DNA of 64,000 bases from Nemertoderma westbladi (GCA_032718475.1 JAUCBJ010008013.1:1-64000); one strand, 5' to 3'; numbered from the stretch's first letter, positions 10,872 to 21,649 are shown. A program made the numbers and translations. Notes: generated from the sequence alone by a model not told the origin.

Positions 10872-12000
10872 CCAAAAAATCTTTAGGTGGTCAATCACTC
10901 TCCCTGTATGAACAATTTCCCAGGCCAGTTCATCAACTCAGTGGGATCGAGCCTTCATCTGAGCGAGAGGTGGATGACAATACCTCAAGGAAAGAGATAA
11001 ACCCCGAGAAGGAAAAATAAAAACTTATCAGCGAGTTTGCTGACGTATTATTCAGTGAGGGCGACCGGTTGAAAACCATGACCGGCCCATGTATGGAGAT
11101 CAAGCTGGTCGAAAATGCAAAACAGTTCAAATTATACACCCGTATAATTTGAATCGTGCACCCATACACATATCGCGATAAAGCAAAGGAAGCTATTGAC
11201 GGAATGATTGCCAATGGTATAATTGAATGCGCCAGCGATCGATCGACTGACTGGGTTCTCCTTATGGTTGTATGCCCCGAGCCAAACCGCCCTGGCGAAA
11301 TCCGTGTAACCATTGATCTAACTAAACTGTACCAACAAGTAAAGCGACCATTCCGCAATAGCAGAAACCCAAACTCCAACCCATTTACATCATTGGATGC
11401 CAAATCTGGCTACTGGCAGGTGGAGCTGGTAGAGTCGAGCCAAGATATTATAGATATTATCAAGATATTATAACACAGTGGGTTCTTTTTCGGTATTGTA
11501 GAGCCCCCTTGGGCCTAAAATGTACTGGAGATTCATACAACCACCGTAGGGACACATGGGGATACTGGGACTAGAAAATGTGCACAATATTATGGATGAT
11601 ATCCTCATAGAAAGCAGCGACATTACACAGCACATATTCCATGTTTGGGCAGTCCTGCAACGTTGTTGAGAAAACTCCATATAACTCAACTGACAAATTT
11701 AATTTCACGCAGCCGAAAATTAAATTCACCGGTTTAAATATCCGGAAAAGGGACTGAAGCTGAAAAAGTTCGAGGGCAACAAGAGTATGATTCTCCCCAA
11801 AACATAACTGATCTCCGAAGCTTCATGAGTTTGCATAACTCAGCATTTACTCTCCGAGAACTACTCCAGACTTGGAATGAGTTTGTATGGACACCCAACC
11901 ATGACGAGCCATTAAGTAAGTCAAATCGCTGATCCGACCACACATCCTTACTAGTTTTGACCCAAAGCATGAGACTCCTCTTGAAACAAACGCCAGCCAG

Positions 12001-12236
12001 TTGAATGGCTTAGGCCAGTTGAATGGCTTAGGCCAGTTGAATGGCTTATGCCAGTTGAATGGCTTATGCCAGTTGAATGGCGTAGGCCAGTTGAATGGCT
12101 TAGGCCAGTTGAATGGCTTAGGCCAGTTGAATGGCTTAGGCCAATTGAATGGCTTAGGCCAGTTGAATGGCTTAGGCCAATTGAATGGCTTAGGCCAGTT
12201 GAATGGCTTAGGCCAGTTGAATGGCTTAGGCTATGA
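12001..12236 (+). repeat. 18-bp coding minisatellite inside the gypsy RNase H region
   Basis: Thirteen units of TTGAATGGCTTAGGCCAG. Each unit is six codons (QLNGLG when read from CAG), and the array joins in frame to NASQ upstream and YDLLQ downstream. In related gypsy elements this place has a single copy (A-S-x-x-G-L-G-x-x-L-L-Q) just after the first catalytic D of RNase H. Variants GGCTTATGCC (twice) and GGCGTAGG sit in the left half; the right half is nearly uniform, with AATTG for AGTTG twice. Confidence 0.95.
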
Positions 12237-13330
12237 TCTGTTGCAATGGCTTGGTGAGGAGATTAAGCTAGTGGCATGCGGCAGACGTTGCCTCACAGAC
12301 TGTGAAACAAGGTGGGCGACAATCAAATTACTGTAGAATGTGCTGCCATAAAATATGGAAAATGAATAAATGCCGTCTGTACTTGGTGGGACTTCCGACT
12401 TTTACAGTCGTGACTCATCACCAACCGCTGGTTCGCATATTCAATGACTTTACGTAGATCAAGTCGAGAACTCAAAGATCCAGCGAATAAAGAATGATTT
12501 ACAATCCCGATATGAGTTCCGTTTGGAGTGGAAACCAGGGAAATCCCGTAGGAGAGCCGATGGACTGAGCAGAAAACCCATAGACGACCATGACTCTCAG
12601 GAAAAATATGACTCTGAGACTACTCATAGGCTTACTTCAGTAATTGCTGAACTAGGTGTTAACGCAGAGGAGAAACCAATGCCAATATGGATGACCCATT
12701 TATAAGGGACCTCAGGGAAATTGCGCTCGCTTCCTAAGCCTATACAGAACGCTTGTATGGGTATACATATGTAAATGAATGAGCTTGGGATCCTTCATCC
12801 AAACAAGTCACGCTTTGCTGCGGCATTTCGGAGACCTCGATGTCCCTTTTATACTGCGAACGTATGGAGGATCCCAATTCGACTCTCACTATTCTAGAAC
12901 ATTCGTCAACCACTGGGGAGTAAACTGGGGTCAAGTACGCCCCATTACCCCACCAGCAATGGCAACGCAGAGGCATCAGTTAAACGATTAAAGGCTCTGC
13001 ATATTAAATGTAAACAACCGGACATAAACTCAGAGGAATTTAATGAAGGTTTGATGGAAATCCGAAATTCACCTAGTTCGAAATTCGAGAGCTAATAACA
13101 TTTCTCAAAGTGAAATCGATTTTGGGCGTCTCCTCCGTACGCGACTAGCTGCTCACCATTATAAATTTTCCCAAGTCCAGGCAAGATACAGCCGACTAAG
13201 CGTCTGCAAACACTCGTCAGAAATCGGAGCAATACTACAACCAAATCAGCACACGATCTTCAACCCATTAAGATCGGAACATGACCTACTATAGATATAT
13301 AGTATATAGTATAGTATATACTATATACTA

Positions 13331-13400
13331 CTTGTTTATGCTCCGATCATGACATACTATAGATAGATCTATAGTAGGTCATGATCGGATCATAAACAAG
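13331..13400. repeat. 70-bp near-perfect palindrome
   Basis: Arms of about 34 bases starting CTTGTTTATGCTCCGATCAT and ending with its complement ATGATCGGATCATAAACAAG, centred on ATAGATAGATCTAT near 13365. An outer partner of the same sequence (GATCGGAACATGACCTACTA) is at 13271-13290, and a second AT hairpin of TATAGTA/TATACTA is at 13296-13330. It lies inside the gypsy relic, between the integrase core and its C-terminal motif, and is probably a small hairpin insertion. Confidence 0.85.
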
Positions 13401-13560
13401 GATTCAGGACCCAAAATCAAAGCGCTGGACTCAAATTGGAACCGTAGTTGGGGTAGGAAGAAATCGTGACTATAGGGTGAAGTTGCCTTCTGGGCCCACG
13501 TCCTGGCCGCTTCCTACGGACGTACATGTCACGCCATCACCGACACGGAACCCATCATGT

Positions 13561-14284
13561 CTGCTTCTTTGACCAACAAGTACAACCATGGGACTGAAAA
13601 CTTTGAAACTGAAAGTAATTAAGCTCTTCTTAGACATAGCTACCGCCTCAGGGAGAAACACGTTAAATTATCAAACGTTATCACGACTTCAAAGTAACAA
13701 ACTTAATATAGAGTTGAAAGAAACTTTTGAAGTAATAAAAAGTTTCTTTTGAAGTACAAAAATGGGAGTTATGATGGCCCTATTAAAATACTGTACTTAA
13801 TATACGGTAAGGAATCAGGATGAGGGGATACAGTACTGCTTATGGTGATACTGCTACCAGTTATGGTGATGGGCAGAGAGTGATAGGCCCTGGAGGCCTA
13901 TACTTCTGCACTTGTACTGCTTCCATACGTACTGTATATAATATATACTAAATATTATATAGTGGTTGTCTTTATTAATATTAATCATTTATATGGAGCC
14001 ACACACACTAAGTTCATAACAATATTTAGTTTATATTTTACTTGTGTATTATTGACCGGACCCTTATTACCACAATTAAGTAACCTGCATCAAATCTTGT
14101 AACATGTGTTAACTTTCGTATATTGCTTTGGATCCCCCAACACGCCTCTGTAACCTGCTCCTTTAAATGGCAATGGGTCCAGGACAATAGATCCGGTCAA
14201 CGGGTCCGGTCAACTGAGCAATAGGTCCGGTGAGTAGCCTTTGCCGACATTGTCAGGCAGACAAACGATATGACCTAACCGGCT
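13561..14284. other. Non-coding stretch
   Basis: AT-rich, with no gene seen. 14160-14240 has several GGTCCGG.CAA words. GTAACCTGCTCCTTT at 14150 matches the end of a miniature-element family seen at 24590 and 28970. Confidence 0.5.
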
Positions 14285-14460
14285 AGCGCGACTTGAAATT
14301 TTGGTGCTGCAAAATAACCACCCTAGTAAATTTGTTCGAGAATTGTTTTTTTCGATCCGATTCAGACTAATGAAATCTACGTAGGACTACAAACAAAAAA
14401 ATGAGACATTTTCGTTAAAATTTGTCGTTTTTAGAGGGAGGGGGGGGGGGGGGGTTTAGT
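14285..14460 (-). mobile_element. Fragment of the TTAA element, reverse orientation
   Basis: Reverse complement of the left end of the 15837-17419 element. It contains TTTTGGTGCTGCAA, TTCGATCCGATTCAGAC, ACAAACAAAAAAATGAGAC and TTTTTAGAGGGAGGGGG, all inverted matches of 15900-16050. The terminal TTAACCCTATTAG is missing, so this is a truncated copy ending at its G run. Confidence 0.75.
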
Positions 14461-15836
14461 GGTCAATATAATAGCAAACTTAATGATCTTTCACTAATAA
14501 ATACATAAATAGGCCTAACCCGAAATGAGTATTAAAAGATCCTAGACCATGCACTTATGTTAGTAGTGCAAGGGACAAACAAAAAATCTCAAAATGACAG
14601 TATTAATTTTTTATATTCCAAAAATGTAACATTACTCAACGCCGTTAGTATTAACAGCGAGCTGTTATTTAGCACTTTATAACTTTTGAGGACATTACAG
14701 TATTGTATTGGATGTACATTTAATATTGTATTGGTGTAGGCCTGTTATTATTATGTAATGTCATTAGCGGACTTTACAATACGCCGTCATGGTTACCACA
14801 TATACAAAAGGTGGTATTTATTATTAATGGGCTGACAGCCATATAGTCTTACAGTACTGGATTACCTACCTACCGGTAGGCGGGGTATAGATATTAATAA
14901 CCAGTAGCTATAAACTATTACCATGGCTCCAAACGCCACCATAAATATAAGCTAACTTATTTATAACATAATTAATGTCATTTTTACATGTATATATACA
15001 GCAACTAATTTAATTTGTGCAGTTTCTATCACTTATAATATATATACAATCATTTCGTAACGTTAAAATTTTGTAATAAAACTACATACATACTTGTTGC
15101 AAAGTACTTTACAGTGTTCTGATCCTCGTGGCTTTATTTTCACTCACTCGCTAACGTTCGTTCGTGTAACAAAGCCACTCGGATCATCACACTGTAAAGT
15201 GCTAATTTACACGCAAGTATGTAAATAGTTATTCCTAATTTATGCTTGAACCAATTATATTATTGTTCAGGATGGATGAATGCATTATTCATTCAGCCTT
15301 CTGCCCTCTTTCATAATTATTAGTATTTGTTTCTTCTATGCATGGATATTATTACATTAGTGTTGTATAATACTATGGATTATTATTGCGATTGCGTTTG
15401 AAAGACATTGGTCAACTAAGTCCGAAAGTCAATTTTCTACCTCTAAGTCTATTATTATGGTACTGTATAGCCATGCCAAACAGGAGATATATGCATTGAT
15501 AATCGAGCGACTTGGCGAAATACATAATCCAATCAGTTACAGACGCATGTCGTCGCATATTAACCTTTTTAGGTTTTCGGAATTGGTTACTCAAACTTGT
15601 TGTTAGAGCGTTTTGTTGATTATATTAAACACGCGGTACACAAAGTGACTCAAATCTAATACGCCATGCGTTATCAATTCATATAGGCCTAGACTGTCGA
15701 CTATACGGCACAACCATAAAGATATCACAATAATGGTTTTATATTGATTCAGAAAGGTAATTAATTTAGTTAATTAGCCGTAGGATGTTTCTCATAATTA
15801 TCCAACGTACAACATAACGCATGTCTTGCATATTAA
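14461..15836. other. Non-coding stretch
   Basis: AT-rich sequence with no supported gene. An inverted repeat pairs GCAAAGTACTTTACAGTGTTCTGATCC.CGTGGCTTT near 15099-15135 with AAAGCCACTCGGATCATCAC near 15171, making a long stem about a TTCACTC spacer. It may be a small hairpin element. Confidence 0.5.
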
Positions 15837-17419
15837 CCCTATTAGTACCGGGCTATAAAATGCTGTACAAATACCGGGGGGGAGGGGGGGTGGGGTCATA
15901 TTGACCCCTCCCTCTAAAATCTACAAATCTTAACGAAAACGTCTGATTTTTTGTTTGTACGTTGGAATCACTAGTCTGGATCAGACCGAAAAAAAAAATT
16001 TCGAAAAAATGTAATGGGGTGGTAATATTGCAGCACCAAAATTACAAGTAGTGCACAATTTTCACAAAATTTGAAAGTTACATTTTTCGGCTAATTGTTT
16101 TTCAATACAGGTTACGGCAAAATACATTGGAAAATATTTAAAAATGATATGATTACCATAAATGGCTGTTTAGTCCTCTATGCGTTGGAAAAAAAATGAA
16201 AAAAAACAAGTAACCAGCACTTTTCAGTTAGAACACAACATTTTTAATTCACTTATACGATGCTATAAATTCACATTTTCAGGGTTTCTAGGGCGCTGAT
16301 TCTAATGGAATACATTTCAAATATGCCAGATCATTGCTACGTGTATTTTTCGGCGTAATTTGCCGATTAATTGCAAATTTTGGTGCTAGCACCAAATTTC
16401 GTACCCATCAACAAAAAGTACAAGTTTGCGATGTCCAGTGCGGTTTTTATTGATTCCAACGGATTCAGGACCCCCACGAACACGTATAACGCAAGAAACA
16501 AGATGATACTATCTATTGATCAATTTACTCATTTTCCAAAATTTGGTGCTGGCACAACAATTTTCACCCACCGGCGAAAAATACAAGTTTGAAAACTCTT
16601 ATGAAATTTTTACTGATTCCATTGAATTCAGAACCCTAACAAACCCGTATAACGCAAGAAACAAGATGACACAATCAAGTGATATATTTGATGGTTTTCA
16701 AAATGTGGTGCTAGCACCACATTTTGCACCCACTTCCGAAAAATACAAGTTTGAGATGTCTAGTGCGATAATTATATATTTCATTGAATTCAGAACACCC
16801 ATAAACCTCTAAAATGCAAGAAATAAATTGTCACAAGCAATTTTATCTATTGAATGGATTTTCAAAATTTCGTGCTAGTACCAAAATTTGCACACAGCAC
16901 CGAAAAATACAAGTTTGATACGCTTGGTGCATGCAACTCGTATGTTTCATCGAAACCAGAACCCCAAAAAACCCCAATTGCGTAAAAAATAAGTTTCAAA
17001 CAATCAATTTACAAAATTGACATATTTCAAAATTTGGTGCTGGCACCAAAATTTGGCACCCGCCGAAAAAAAGAAGTTTGAAATTTCTAAATCAATTTAT
17101 ATGAATTCCATCCAATTGCTAACACCAAAAAAAACGGTGTAAATCAAAAATAGAGATGTTACAATTAATATTTAACGAAATGTAATTTTCAAAAAACGTC
17201 TCAAAAAAAGTGCCAAAAGTAGGGTTAAAAAATGGTGCTATAACTCTAAAACTACCCAATATTTTTGAAAACGGTTTTCACTACTTGGAAGACAATAGAT
17301 TTTTAGGAAAAGTCATAAAATTTCAGATTCCCAACTGCGTTTGTTTCAGAATTATAATAAATAAACCACGGGGAAGGGTCATATTGACCCTTCATTTAGT
17401 TTAATAGGGTTTAATAGGG
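15837..17419. mobile_element. TTAA-flanked non-autonomous DNA element, full length
   Basis: A 1,583-bp element directly flanked by TTAA on both sides (15833-15836 and 17420-17423) with inverted termini CCCTATTA...TAATAGGG. The TTAA target and CCCT-type terminus are the hallmarks of piggyBac-type elements. Next inside each end is a near-palindrome GGTCATATTGACCC (15894 and 17367), preceded on the left by a G-rich run. The interior holds about five tandem copies of a roughly 165-bp module centred on the palindrome AATTTGGTGCTAGCACCAAATT. No transposase is encoded, so it would need one supplied in trans. Related copies are at 14285, 24050, 43405 and 54439. Confidence 0.8.
16370..17060. repeat. 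About 165-bp tandem module inside the TTAA element
   Basis: Copies start near 16374, 16540, 16705, 16868 and 17030. Each has the palindromic TTGGTGCTAGCACCAA core, then ACCCA..ACCGAAAAATACAAGTTTG and GATTC.ATTGAATTCAGAAC..C. Divergence between copies is moderate. Open frames here (for example 16516-16812) follow the repeat and have no protein features. Confidence 0.75.
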
Positions 17420-18060
17420 TTAATGTATATCAAATAATTTATGTATATAAATTGTATTTCATTACTTTATAGACACACTTACAGTATGTGCGCCAATGGA
17501 CAAGGAAGGGGTTGGAGGGTATAATTCTTACATACTGTATTCATTACCTTTTTATAATGTGAATGACGCTATTGCCAAGAAAATAATCAAAAGTTTGACT
17601 ATAACGCAATAATAGTGATAATGTATAATATTAATTAACTATATAATCCAGGATGCAACGTGATTATATTAAAGTTTATTGTATATTTGCCAAATATAAT
17701 TAGTTTCACAATTAATTAATGAAATAATTACAATAATACCGTAGGCCCAATGTAAAACAAAAGTTCATTGAACTTTGCTAGGTTTCCAATGTAATTTGTA
17801 ATTCATAAACAATATTTAAACAATATAATTTTCTTTTCCAAAGCGACATTAATTCTTCAACAAAATTTCACTATTTCTTTAGATAACGTTGCTAATCTTT
17901 AAGTCAATCAGATACAATCAGGGCAAACAATATCAGTTTATATACCATACCTACCAGTGGTGGTAGCCTAAATGTATCAAAAATAAGCCAAAAGTTTACT
18001 TTAACAATTTAAAGAAATAACAGCCATAAAAATTAATTTAACAAAACAAAATTAAATAAA
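17420..18060. other. Non-coding stretch
   Basis: Very AT-rich intergenic sequence between the TTAA element and the tRNA-like hairpins. Nothing coding or repeated is seen. Confidence 0.55.
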
Positions 18061-18245
18061 TATATAATGTAAATAGGACAATATGATAATGCTCTCCATA
18101 GCGAAAAATATCAACCGGCCCTATTGGGGCTCGAACCCCGAACCCGGTACCTAGGTTTCAAACTTCTGGTTATCATCAGCCGGGTGAGTGTACTGATCTA
18201 CCAGGCCGGATGAATATTTCGCTAAGGAGTGGGAGATCATATTTA
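18061..18245 (-). mobile_element. tRNA-like hairpin element, copy 1 (tRNA core on minus strand)
   Basis: The left arm has ATGATAATGCTCTCCATAGC and GAAAAATATCAACCGG, partly complemented on the right by GGATGAATATTTCGCTAAGG. The core, read on the minus strand, is tRNA-like: GATCAGTACACTCACCCGG as an A-box-type region and GGGGTTCGAGCCCC as a clear B box/T-stem-loop. The acceptor stem is poorly paired, so this is a tRNA-derived repeat rather than a working tRNA gene. Confidence 0.65.
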
Positions 18246-18384
18246 GGCCATACCATCACTCAAAGGAAAGTCCAATTTCGTTATTCCCGTGCTCTGCCAG
18301 AAATGGCAACCATGCCTCAAAAAATAACTATTATAGTGTTGTAGAAACCACTGTAACCCCGTATGCCTGGCCCAGGCTGTTAAT

Positions 18385-18680
18385 TAATAATAATAAATGA
18401 ATTGTTGTGGGGTGATTGACGGTAAATTAAATATATAATGTAGATAAGACAATATGATAATGCTCTCCATAGCGAAAAGTATCAACCGACCCTGTAGCTC
18501 AGTACACACACCCGGCTGATGATATCCAGAAGTTTGAAACCTAGGTACCGGGTTCGAGCCCCAATAGGACCGGTTGATATTTTTCGATAAGGAGAGCATT
18601 ATCATATTGTCCATTTACATTGTATATTTGATTCACCGCGTCACTCATCCCACAACAATTCACTTATTATTATTAAAATT
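18385..18680 (+). mobile_element. tRNA-like hairpin element, copy 2 (tRNA core on plus strand)
   Basis: Long inverted arms, about 110 bases, pair AATAATAAATGAATTGTTGT and ATGATAATGCTCTCC on the left with GGAGAGCATTATCAT and ACAACAATTCACTTATTATT on the right. Between them lies the same tRNA-like core as copy 1 but in the opposite orientation (CCTGTAGCTCAGTACACACA, then GGGTTCGAGCCCC). It ends about 80 bases before the SLC10 start codon. Confidence 0.7.
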
Positions 18681-18762
18681 AAATAAAGGTACGAATAAAA
18701 AATAAATGTAATAATTTAACTATACATCGACTATTAAATATATCGATATAAAAGCAATAATT

Positions 18763-19039
18763 ATGTCTCCGTTGCTATGGCTACTGGTCATTCTGCCAAT
18801 ATGTCGCTGCATAAATGTGACCAATGAGACTGGAGTGCTACACTTCGACCCTCCTATTTTGTATCAAGTCTACGAATATAATTCATATGACGTCACTGTA
18901 TTCATTACCAACGATATAAAAGGGAGTCTTCGAGTTGCCATGGCAACGAGGGAGGATTATATAGCAACTGTAACTGGAGAAATCGTTATCGATGAACCCA
19001 ACTACAATTACACATTTGTTGTGAACACGGGAATGCTAG
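18763..19039 (+). CDS. SLC10-family transporter, exon 1 (signal peptide and ectodomain)
   Basis: First of eight exons (18763-43185) that together encode about 482 residues of an SLC10 (sodium/bile-acid symporter family) membrane protein. Exon 1 starts at the ATG of a signal peptide (SPLLWLLVILPICRC) and continues into an extracellular domain with N-linked glycosylation sequons (NVT, NET, NYT). It ends in a GTAAAT donor, phase 1. A large N-terminal ectodomain before the membrane segments, and the overall length, fit SLC10A3/SLC10A5-type members rather than the short ASBT/NTCP type. The substrate cannot be told from sequence; SLC10A3 itself has no established transport substrate. The start is chosen by the signal peptide. 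Confidence 0.85.
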
Positions 19040-19280
19040 GTAAATGTTTCACTTTCCATACACCGGTAACAATAAATAAGAAGTAGGCCTACCGTACATC
19101 TACAAACTATAAAAATCTACGTTGTACAGATCTACTTCCAAAGTAGCCTTAAACCCCCCCCCCCCCCCCCCCCCCCCTAACTAGAATCCCCCCGAAATTA
19201 TTTTCAACTACAGTATTCCCCTGTTGCAGACTGAGACATCCCAGCACTGTCCCAACTGTTTTGAATTGATTGAAAATATA

Positions 19281-20627
19281 GGCCTATGTGAAGAATACCA
19301 GACTTTCTGCCGTTATATTTCACTTTGCAGTTTCCTCCATGTGAAGAATACCAAGTTTTCATAAAAAAAAAACACAGGTTACAGAAGTGCTGAATCTAAC
19401 CAAAACAATAAACGAATTAGTATATGTACAGGTTATAAACAGAAATAAGCGATATAAATCACTTAAAGATAAATTTAAAAAATTAAACAATCTTCATATA
19501 TAATATTCCAATATAAAGTCGACCGAATAGTACTACTACAGTATTACGACTACTAGTATGGGCATGCTGCATTGCAGCTGCATTTTTAAGAATGCTGTGC
19601 CGGCTTGTCAACAAAATTGCACCGCCACAACTCCCTATCACCCATGACATTTGCTAGATCATCCGCATCTTCAAGACCAGTGTCCTTTAAGATGCGTCTC
19701 AAGAAAGTCATGGGCTGTCCACCATGCTTATTCACTCCATGAGGCTGCCAAAGTACAAGATTATGCACTGGCTGGTCCTCACGGCGAAAGCAATGTCCTG
19801 CAAAGTGGAGGCGATTTTGTTCTAGTGTCAAGCTTGGGGGAACCAATGAGACACCTCCAATGTTATATAGTGTCTGGTTGGAGATGTGTGCATTGTACTT
19901 GACACAATGAACCCGGCGTAGCATTCTTGTGAATGTGCCATCCAGAGATTTGGTGTCCTCAGCAGTTAGAGCCCAGCATGGACTCCCGTAGAGGAGTACT
20001 GGAACTACTGCTGCTCTAAATAATCGGACCTTAAGTTTCCGATTAATTCCCGGTGACTTCCAAATCCTGGAAAGCCTATTCAAGGCTGCCCATGCCTTTC
20101 CCTTACGTATTCGAAGGTCCTCACCTGACTTCCGGATCCATGATCCCAGGTAACAGAAGTCGTCCACATGCTCAAGCATACCATCCTTTGAGCTTATGCT
20201 CATCCGATCAGAGACTTGCTGAGGACTTTCAAAGTTAACTGTCAAAATTTTGGTCTTTCTGGAGTTAATAAAAAGACCAACACTAGAAGCAGCATGTTCT
20301 AATGAGCTGAGGAGCCGTTGGGCTCCCTCTAATGATTCTGAGAGTACTCCTAAGTCATCAGCAAAGTCTAGATCAGTTAGGTACTTGGCAGGATTTCCTC
20401 GACTTCTGGAGCCAGTAGGTGGAGTTATCATCACCCCATCATCATTATGATGATCTAAGGACATGCGTAGAACATAGTCAACCACAATAATGAACAAGAA
20501 TGGTGCAAGTGTGTCTCCTTGGAGGACGCCCCATAACACTTCAAATGGTTCTGTGTCACCGTCAACAGTAGACACAAATGTTGTCAATCGAATAGTGAAA
20601 TCCTGGTGTTCTTCATATGGGCGAAAA
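19281..20627. mobile_element. CATGTGAAGAATA miniature element, split by a LINE
   Basis: Starts with CCTATGTGAAGAATACCAG and ends, inverted, with TCCTGGTGTTCTTCATATGG. The interior has AACACAGGTTACAGAAGTGC, then TCTAACCAAAACAATAAACG and AAAGTCGACCGAA. The same order occurs uninterrupted at 32690-32970. The copy here is cut between ACCGAA and AGTGAAATCC by an RTE LINE flanked by a CGAATAG duplication, so the element is older than the LINE. Confidence 0.8.
19531..20588 (-). mobile_element. RTE-type LINE, 5'-truncated copy A
   Basis: A 1,058-bp insertion with an open minus-strand frame of 333 codons (20587-19586). It encodes the RT palm (GVLQGDTLAPFLFIIVVDY, DLDFADDLGVLSES), the thumb (FCYLGSWIRKSGEDLRIRKG) and a C-terminal region (RLHFAGHCFRREDQPVHNLV). 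The YLGSWI..S..D...R and AGH.FRR patterns are those of the RTE/BovB group. It ends in AATGCAGCTGCAATGCAGC and a TAG/TAC-rich 3' tail. The target duplication CGAATAG is at 19524-19530 and 20589-20595. No stop in the coding part: a young copy, but lacking the endonuclease. Confidence 0.9.
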
Positions 20628-21130
20628 TAAATGTCTTAATCAGTCTGAATTACTGTAGTTAATAAGGGCTAACATCTTACATATGTTTAATTCACAGCAC
20701 TAATAACAGAATAACCAATAATATTGAATTTATTGAACGCATTAAACTGCTAAAGAGTAAAGACTGAAAGACAGGACAACAACAATACTGCAATAGCCAT
20801 ATATAAAAAATTGTCACCACTAAACTGCTACCGGTCCCAACACTTTAAATTAATTACAATGCCACTTAGGTCAACAACATCCCCTTACTACCGGAATTCT
20901 GTCATAAAGATACTTTGACCGATGAGGCAAAGTACAGGAGATCCATGGCAACCCCCCCCCCCCCCCCCCCCCCCCTTATCCCCTACCCATCATGGCAATA
21001 TACCATCTAAAGTTAGTATTTGTAAAGTAGACATTAACAACCTTCGTTTATTATAGTTATCATAGGCCCTACATCAAGGGGTTTAAGGATAAAAATCTAC
21101 TTAGAGATTTTAATTAAAATAAAATTTCCA
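20628..21130. other. Intron 1 remainder, with C run
   Basis: No gene. A C run at 20950-20975 lies next to a TTATCCCCTACCC context. A second C run at 19146-19177 lies before the MITE of this intron. Confidence 0.5.
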
Positions 21131-21335
21131 TTTCACAGCCCTTTAATATATTTTCTTTCTGTACTCCATTTCAAATAAAACTGCAACGCAGTAAAATGAA
21201 AAAAAAACAGATAAGGGGGGGGGGGAGGGGTTCTACGCATCAACAATTCATCCTTCTCCAGGGGAAAATCGACGCAAATAATAGCTGAATAGCTGATTAT
21301 TACCTTAAAAAATTTAACTGTAAGCTGTTCCATTG
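21130..21335 (-). mobile_element. G-run miniature element fragment
   Basis: Contains a G run (21216-21230) and, on the minus strand, the order TCAGCTATTATTTGCGTCGA, TTTCCCCTGGAGAAGGATGA seen at 24680-24720 and, diverged, at 62500-62560. A fragment of the GGAGCAGGTTA family. Confidence 0.55.
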
Positions 21336-21442
21336 ACGACATAAATTTTGTAGGGAAAAAAAATATTACTTAACTTTATAAAGTTATTTAATAGCAATAG
21401 GGGTATAAAGCCTAAATGTAATATTCATGTTATTTTTTACAG

Positions 21443-21630
21443 GCAGAACTAAGACATTCTTCAATGTCACATTCGTTGAAGATTTGTTAGCTGCCGATGA
21501 AATTGTGGTGAATGGCAGTAGCAATACTACAAACTTGGAGAGATCCAAAATAGTGATCAACTCTACAACAAACCTAACCCAAAGGCCATACGATATAGTC
21601 GTAATTAGGGCGCCAACGGTTATAGATAAG
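21443..21630 (+). CDS. SLC10-family transporter, exon 2 (ectodomain)
   Basis: Phase-1 acceptor TTTTTTACAG and GTAACT donor; 188 bp, ending in phase 0. It encodes residues 93-155 of the ectodomain, again rich in sequons (NVT, NGS, NTT, NST, NLT) and ending in a hydrophilic VIDK just before the first membrane segment. No stop in frame. Intron 1 (19040-21442) carries a nested LINE-in-MITE, and intron 2 (21631-22806) carries duplicated repeats. Confidence 0.85.
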
Positions 21631-21649
21631 GTAACTTTGGTAATTAAAC

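Larger units (their letters stand above)
10922..13560 (+). pseudogene. Ty3/gypsy LTR-retrotransposon pol relic (RT, RNase H, integrase)
   Basis: A decayed pol gene with segments in the right order. Sequence before RT (SEFADVLFSEGDRL, GMIANGIIE) is followed by the RT palm (IRVTIDLTKLYQQVKRP, SLDAKSGYWQVEL) and the catalytic MDDILIESSD near 11592. Next come the RT thumb/connection (PQNITDLRSFMSLHN), RNase H (NGLGYDLLQ, LTDCETRWA), the RNase H end (WKPGKSRRRADGLSRKP, 12526-12580), the integrase core (near 12820-12960) and an integrase C-terminal motif DYRVKLPSG (13468-13494). Many stops and frame changes separate these parts. The integrase core has Y where the second catalytic D of the DNG motif is usual. 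No LTRs, gag or primer site are visible. The motifs resemble the Mag/K02A2.6-like gypsy lineages. The copy cannot encode a functional product as it stands. Confidence 0.85.

Noticed and set aside
18110-18600. Functional tRNA genes
   Set aside because: A clear B box and a plausible A box are present, but the acceptor stem does not pair well, and the sequences are cores of repeated hairpin elements.
18747-18754. TATAAAAG as a TATA box for the SLC10 gene
   Set aside because: It lies only about 9 bases before the start codon, too close to direct a transcript with that ATG in it. It could serve only if the true start lies elsewhere.
19651-20450. Plus-strand frames across LINE copy A
   Set aside because: Antisense shadows of the RTE reverse transcriptase, which has the recognisable motifs on the minus strand.
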